From positions 1 to 9,464 of the forward strand of contig USLQ01000017.1 of the NCBI GenBank assembly GCA_900555545.1: a stretch of 9,464 bases of DNA, given 5' to 3'. Below the pieces are notes generated by a model. That model saw nothing but the letters and a program-made list of their open reading frames with translations. It ran no database searches and had not been told where the DNA came from. This document shows positions 5,364 through 9,464 of this stretch, one piece after another. The DNA comes from an uncultured Oscillospiraceae bacterium. Lineage in GTDB: Bacteria; Bacillota; Clostridia; Oscillospirales; Acutalibacteraceae. The position numbers and the translations under genes are program-made. Position 1 is the first letter of the stretch. Every line of letters begins with the position of its first letter.

Positions 5364-8117
5364 ATGACCACAGCACAGGCGCTGGTCCGTTTTTTGGATC
5401 AACAATATATCTCCTTTGATGGGAAGGAGAGTAAATTTGTCGAGGGGATTTTCACAATCTTTGGTCACGGAATCGTCTGCGGACTTGGAGAGGCTCTCGA
5501 TTCGGATCGCGGCGGGCTGACAGTGTTTCAGGGGAAAAACGAGCAGGGAATGGCACACGCTGCTACAGCCTTTGCCAAGCAGAACAATCGCCGGAAGATT
5601 ATCGCCTGTTCCTCATCTATCGGTCCTGGCGCCGCCAATATGATTACAGCGGCCGCGACTGCAACGGTGAACCACATCCCGCTCCTGCTTTTTCCAGCTG
5701 ATGCATTTTCCACGCGCCAGCCGGATCCAGTCCTCCAACAATTTGAGCAAATCAATTCACTTGCAACGACAACGAACGACGCATATAAAGCCGTATGCCG
5801 CTATTGGGATAGAATTTCACGCCCAGAACAGTTGATGAGTGCCATGATCAACGCCATGCGTGTGCTGACAGATACCTCCGAAACAGGGGCAGTCTGCATT
5901 TCGCTGCCGCAGGATGTTGAGGGCGAGAGCTACGACTTCCCGGAAGAGTTCCTTCAAAAGCGCGTTCATCGGATCACCCGTATTGCGCCGGCGCAGGAGG
6001 AGGTGGATGATCTTGTTTCTGTTTTGCGGACCGCGCAAAAGCCGCTCGTCGTCTGTGGCGGCGGGGTGCGTTATTCTGAGGCTGGAGAGGCTTTGGAGCG
6101 CTTCTGCGAATCATTTAACATTCCATTTGCCGAGACACAAAGTGGTAAAACAGCTTGTCTCTCTTCCAATGCTTACAATCTTGGCGGACTCGGCGTTACC
6201 GGAAATGCGGCGGGCAACACCATTGCCAAAGAGGCCGACGTCATTTTAGGGATCGGCACCCGTTTTTCTGACTTTACAACGGGCTCAAAATCCCTTTTCC
6301 GTGCCGACGCCAAGGTGCTTACAATCAACACCTCGCGCTTTGACGCCTATAAACTCGGCGCAGTAAAGCTCGTTGCAGATGCAAAGCTGGGGATCAAGGC
6401 ACTGGAAAAGGCGCTGGCAGCTGCGGGCTATCATTCTGCTTATACGACGGAGATCGCCGATGCGCGGGCGGCATGGGCTGCTGAGATGAAGTCCCTTTCC
6501 GCATATGAATATTCTGATAGCTTTAAGCCACTCATTGCGGCTGGAGATCCCCGTACAATTCCGGAATTCGCTGAAAAGATTGGATCCATTACACAGACTG
6601 CTGCAGTGGCCAAAATACGGGAATTGATCCCAGCGGATGCGGTGTGTGTCGGTGCGGCCGGATCACTACCAGGTGACCTTCAGCGCATGTGGACTTCAGA
6701 CTGCCGGTATTCCTACAATATGGAATACGGCTACTCCTGCATGGGATATGAGATTGCCGGTGCATTTGGCTCCAAACTTGCGGATCCAACAAAGGAAGTC
6801 TATGCCATGTGCGGAGATGGAAGTTATCTGATGCTTCACTCCGAATTGGTGACCAGTATTCAGGAGCACAAAAAGATCAATGTGCTACTGTTTGATAACT
6901 GTGGTTTTGGCTGTATTAATAATCTGGAAATGTCTAATGGTATTGGCAATCTTGCCACGGAATTCCGATTCCGTGACGGGGACGGAAATCTACTTGGCGG
7001 CCTTGTTCCCATTGATTTTGCCCGTGCCGCCAGCGGATATGGCGTTAAAACCTACACTGCCCGAACCATGAGCGAACTGGAGTTTGCACTGAAAGATAGC
7101 CTGAACCAAAGCGTTTCCACGCTGATTGATATTAAAGTACTACCTAAAACCATGACGGATGGCTACGGCGCATGGTGGAATGTAGGCGTGGCGAGCACCT
7201 CTGAAAACGAGGCTGTTCGTGAGGCTTATCATCATAAAAAAGTTAAGCTCGGCATTGCTCCAATTGCCTGGACAAATGACGACATGCCGGATCTGGGAGC
7301 GGAAAACACTTTTGAACAGTGTGTATCGGAAATGGCGCTCGCAGGTTTCACCGGATGCGAGGTAGGAAACAAATATCCCAAGGAGCCCTCTGTACTCAAA
7401 AGGGCACTGGATCTGCGAGGTCTGGAGATCTGTAACGCTTGGTTCTCCACTTTTCTGACAACGAAGCCCTATGAGGAGACAGAGCGTGATTTTATTCATC
7501 ATATCACTTTTTTGAAAGAGATGGGGGCTAAAGTGGTTGGCGTGTCTGAGCAGGGGCATTCCATCCAGGGAACGAATCGATCTATTTTTCGCGATAAGTA
7601 TGTGATGAACGATGAGGAGTGGGATAAACTCTGCACTGGATTGAACCGCCTCGGCCGCATTGCAAAGGAGATGGGAATCGCCCTGTGCTTCCATCACCAT
7701 ATGGGCACCGTTGTGCAAACAGCCGAGGAGATCGACCGCCTGATGGAGAATACAGATCCAGAACTCTTTGGCCTGCTGTTTGATTCTGGCCATCTCGCCT
7801 ATTGCGGGGAGGATTATATGGCGGTGCTCAAAAAATATGCAAATCGCGTACGCCATGTACATCTTAAGGATATCCGACCAGATGTCATCGCGGAAGTCAA
7901 GGAACGCAACCTGAGTTTCCTGGATGGCGTCCGTATGGGTGCGTTTACCGTTCCGGGGGACGGCGCGTTGGATTTTAAGCCGATCTTTGACGTGTTGGAA
8001 AAGACCGGATACGAGGGGTATATCTTAGTGGAGGCAGAACAGGATCCAGCCAAGGCCAATCCACTGGAATATGCAATTAAGGCCCGGAAATATATTCGTG
8101 AGGTTTCTGGACTATAA
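5364..8117 (+). CDS. iolDE: Bifunctional IolD-IolE fusion: trihydroxycyclohexanedione hydrolase and inosose dehydratase
   Basis: One 917-codon frame joins two enzymes that are normally separate. Residues 1 to about 626 are IolD, the thiamine-diphosphate (ThDP) enzyme that hydrolytically opens 3D-(3,5/4)-trihydroxycyclohexane-1,2-dione to 5-deoxyglucuronate. Its motifs are [38 protein letters not shown] (E60, expected ThDP activator) and the cofactor motif GDG (484-486)-X25-N512 with DNCGFG. It ends in [12 protein letters not shown]. Residues about 627-917 are IolE, a TIM-barrel inosose dehydratase that makes that dione from 2-keto-myo-inositol. It begins [18 protein letters not shown] and carries FHHHMGT (777-779), LLFDSGH (D807, H810), HVHLKD (H831, H833), FTVPGDG and VEAEQDP (E890). 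Both domains keep their key residues and near full length (B. subtilis IolD about 637 aa, IolE about 297 aa), but there is no linker and IolD's last residues appear trimmed. The junction lies at an A6 tract (7236-7241), so a frameshift or sequencing slip must be considered. Confidence 0.87.
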   Translation: MTTAQALVRFLDQQYISFDGKESKFVEGIFTIFGHGIVCGLGEALDSDRGGLTVFQGKNEQGMAHAATAFAKQNNRRKIIACSSSIGPGAANMITAAATATVNHIPLLLFPADAFSTRQPDPVLQQFEQINSLATTTNDAYKAVCRYWDRISRPEQLMSAMINAMRVLTDTSETGAVCISLPQDVEGESYDFPEEFLQKRVHRITRIAPAQEEVDDLVSVLRTAQKPLVVCGGGVRYSEAGEALERFCESFNIPFAETQSGKTACLSSNAYNLGGLGVTGNAAGNTIAKEADVILGIGTRFSDFTTGSKSLFRADAKVLTINTSRFDAYKLGAVKLVADAKLGIKALEKALAAAGYHSAYTTEIADARAAWAAEMKSLSAYEYSDSFKPLIAAGDPRTIPEFAEKIGSITQTAAVAKIRELIPADAVCVGAAGSLPGDLQRMWTSDCRYSYNMEYGYSCMGYEIAGAFGSKLADPTKEVYAMCGDGSYLMLHSELVTSIQEHKKINVLLFDNCGFGCINNLEMSNGIGNLATEFRFRDGDGNLLGGLVPIDFARAASGYGVKTYTARTMSELEFALKDSLNQSVSTLIDIKVLPKTMTDGYGAWWNVGVASTSENEAVREAYHHKKVKLGIAPIAWTNDDMPDLGAENTFEQCVSEMALAGFTGCEVGNKYPKEPSVLKRALDLRGLEICNAWFSTFLTTKPYEETERDFIHHITFLKEMGAKVVGVSEQGHSIQGTNRSIFRDKYVMNDEEWDKLCTGLNRLGRIAKEMGIALCFHHHMGTVVQTAEEIDRLMENTDPELFGLLFDSGHLAYCGEDYMAVLKKYANRVRHVHLKDIRPDVIAEVKERNLSFLDGVRMGAFTVPGDGALDFKPIFDVLEKTGYEGYILVEAEQDPAKANPLEYAIKARKYIREVSGL
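7236..7246 (+). other. A6 tract at the IolD-IolE junction with a -1 frame stop
   Basis: AAAAAA (7236-7241) is read as Lys625-Lys626. Slipping back one base on the second AAA codon gives AGT then TAA (7244-7246). That would release IolD alone as a 627-aa protein. One extra A would do the same, and would also put GTG 7219 in frame with IolE. GTG 7219 is preceded by GAGG at 7209-7212 with 6 nt spacing. Confidence 0.4.
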
Positions 8118-8152
8118 TACGCTAACGAATTAAATAGTGAGGAGATAAATTT

Positions 8153-9464
8153 ATGGCAGTGGAAAAATTACAGTATTTTGTCAATGGGCAGTTCCGGGAC
8201 TCCAAAACGGATACCTGGTATGACCTCCACAATCCGAGCACGGGCGAGGTGACCGGTCAGGCCCCTTGCTGTACCAATGAGGAGGTTTTGGAGGCAATTG
8301 AGGCGGCAAAAGCCGCCTATCCGGGATGGAGGGCCGTTCCTGCGATCAAACGGGCACAGATTCTCTATAAAATACGTGATCTGATCATTGAGCATATGGA
8401 AGAACTCACAATGAGCGTCGCTAAGGAGAACGGTAAAGTCTGGTCAGAGGCGGAAGGTGATGTCCTCAAGGCGAAGGAGGGCACAGAACTGGCTACGCAG
8501 GTGCCTTCCCTGATGATGGGGGAGAGCATGATGGACGCTTCCACCGGCTACGACACTGTTAAATACCGGGAACCAATCGGTGTGTTTGCTGGGATCGTGC
8601 CTGTCAACTTCCCGGCGATGATTCCATTTGGATGGATGGCACCTACGTGCATTGCCTGCGGTAATACATTGGTGCTAAAAGCGGCATCTTTGACGCCTAA
8701 GACCGCAATGCTCTTTGCCAAGCTGTATAAGGAGGCAGGTGTTCCCGATGGCGTAATTAATGTGGTAACATGTTCGCGCAATGAGATCAACACGATTCTG
8801 GATCATCCTGATGTCAAGGGGATCACTTTTGTGGGTTCTACCCCTGTTGGCTTAAAAATTTATCAGCGTGCCGCCGCGGCTGGCAAGCGCTGCCAGGCAC
8901 TTTGCCAGGCGAAAAACCATGCACTTGTGATGTCAGACGCCGCACTGGAGCGCACCGCTGCTGGTGTGATTAACTCCGCCTACGGTTGTGCGGGCCAGCG
9001 CTGTATGGCGCTCTCCTGCTGTGTAGTGGAGGAGGCAATCGCGGATAAATTCGTTGCAGAACTCAAAAAGCAGGCGGAAAAAATTAAGGTGGGCCCCTCA
9101 TGGGACAAGACTTCAAAACTTGGCCCGATTACGTATGAAAAGCACTACAAAGAGGTATTGGCGGATATCGACAAGGGCGTCGCTGAGGGTGCCGAGTTGG
9201 TACTTGATGGCCGAAACTGCACCGTGGAAGGTTACGAAAACGGTTACTTTGTCGGACCAACCATTTTTGACCACGTAACTGAGGAGATGACCATCGGCCG
9301 TGACGAAGTATTCGGTCCAGTACTCTGCATCAAACGTTGCAAGGACTTTGAGGAGGGACTCAAAATTATGAACGACAGTCCCTACGCCAACGGTTCGGTT
9401 ATCTATACACAGAGCGGATACTTTGCTCGTGAATTTGCGCGTCGTACCGATGGCGGGCAGGTCG
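8153..9464 (+). CDS. iolA: CoA-acylating (methyl)malonate-semialdehyde dehydrogenase, 3' end outside window
   Basis: 437 codons of an aldehyde dehydrogenase superfamily protein are present, about 90% of the usual 487 or so; the frame is open to the window edge. It belongs to the methylmalonate-semialdehyde dehydrogenase group, which turns malonate semialdehyde from IolJ into acetyl-CoA and CO2 with NAD+ and CoA. Evidence: the N-terminus YFVNGQF, VPSLMMGES, VPVNFPAM, ACGNTLVLK, FVGSTPVG, QAKNH in place of the ELGGK general-base motif (as expected for CoA-dependent members), catalytic C284 in GQRCMALS, and DEVFGPVL. The start is ATG 8153 behind GAGGAG (8139-8144, 8 nt spacing), 35 nt after iolDE. 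It is somewhat divergent: K106 sits where I expect the conserved substrate-binding Arg, QAKNH replaces GAKNH, VLKAAS replaces VLKPS/VLKTS, and there are about 14 cysteines. A related CoA-acylating semialdehyde dehydrogenase with another substrate is possible but less likely in this operon. Confidence 0.88.
   Translation, partial: MAVEKLQYFVNGQFRDSKTDTWYDLHNPSTGEVTGQAPCCTNEEVLEAIEAAKAAYPGWRAVPAIKRAQILYKIRDLIIEHMEELTMSVAKENGKVWSEAEGDVLKAKEGTELATQVPSLMMGESMMDASTGYDTVKYREPIGVFAGIVPVNFPAMIPFGWMAPTCIACGNTLVLKAASLTPKTAMLFAKLYKEAGVPDGVINVVTCSRNEINTILDHPDVKGITFVGSTPVGLKIYQRAAAAGKRCQALCQAKNHALVMSDAALERTAAGVINSAYGCAGQRCMALSCCVVEEAIADKFVAELKKQAEKIKVGPSWDKTSKLGPITYEKHYKEVLADIDKGVAEGAELVLDGRNCTVEGYENGYFVGPTIFDHVTEEMTIGRDEVFGPVLCIKRCKDFEEGLKIMNDSPYANGSVIYTQSGYFAREFARRTDGGQV

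Noticed and set aside
7140..7862. 240-codon open frame on the minus strand
   Set aside because: It lies antisense to the IolD-IolE coding region, shows no recognisable protein features, and no credible ribosome binding site was seen. It is a shadow of the real frame.
1..9464. tRNA, rRNA, CRISPR arrays or insertion sequences
   Set aside because: No tRNA-like cloverleaf, rRNA sequence, spaced repeat array, transposase frame or terminal inverted repeats were seen. The gaps between genes are short and accounted for.

Overview
The window looks like a chromosome segment from an anaerobic Bacillota (Clostridia) of moderate GC, most like the gut Oscillospirales. The grounds are strong GGAGG-type ribosome binding sites, sigma-A promoters with near-consensus boxes, an FtsK/SpoIIIE-type translocase, and Clostridia-like Iol protein sequences. 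The lineage is an inference. All real genes read on the + strand.

Positions 1-2475 hold housekeeping genes. They are the 3' end of an FtsK/SpoIIIE DNA translocase, a membrane-anchored ComEC-type metallo-beta-lactamase-fold protein with a TTG start (630-1595), a small DUF3006 protein overlapping it (1585-1839), and yajC (1909-2415). yajC has its own sigma-A promoter, and a strong intrinsic terminator at 2441-2475 closes the block.

Positions 2476-2650 are an AT-rich control region. It holds a TTGAAA-17 bp-TATAAA promoter with an extended -10. Around it are repeated ATCAAAA/ACCAAAA motifs, one of which fits the 11-mer consensus I recall for the B. subtilis IolR repressor.

From 2651 to the right edge is a myo-inositol catabolic operon: iolJ (aldolase), iolC (kinase), iolB (isomerase), a 917-codon iolD-iolE fusion, and iolA (CoA-acylating semialdehyde dehydrogenase, cut by the window end). 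Together they convert 2-keto-myo-inositol to DHAP plus acetyl-CoA and CO2. Dehydration (E) is followed by ring opening (D), isomerisation (B), phosphorylation (C), aldol cleavage (J) and oxidative decarboxylation (A). Inositol dehydrogenase (iolG), a transporter and a regulator are not in the window and may lie downstream.

The most notable item is the IolD-IolE fusion, which puts two consecutive enzymes in one polypeptide with almost no linker. The junction sits on an A6 tract. A one-base slip there gives an immediate stop, and an overlapping GTG start with a GAGG site lies just upstream. The fusion could therefore be genuine, be modulated by frameshifting, or reflect a one-base error. The proposed checks separate these options.
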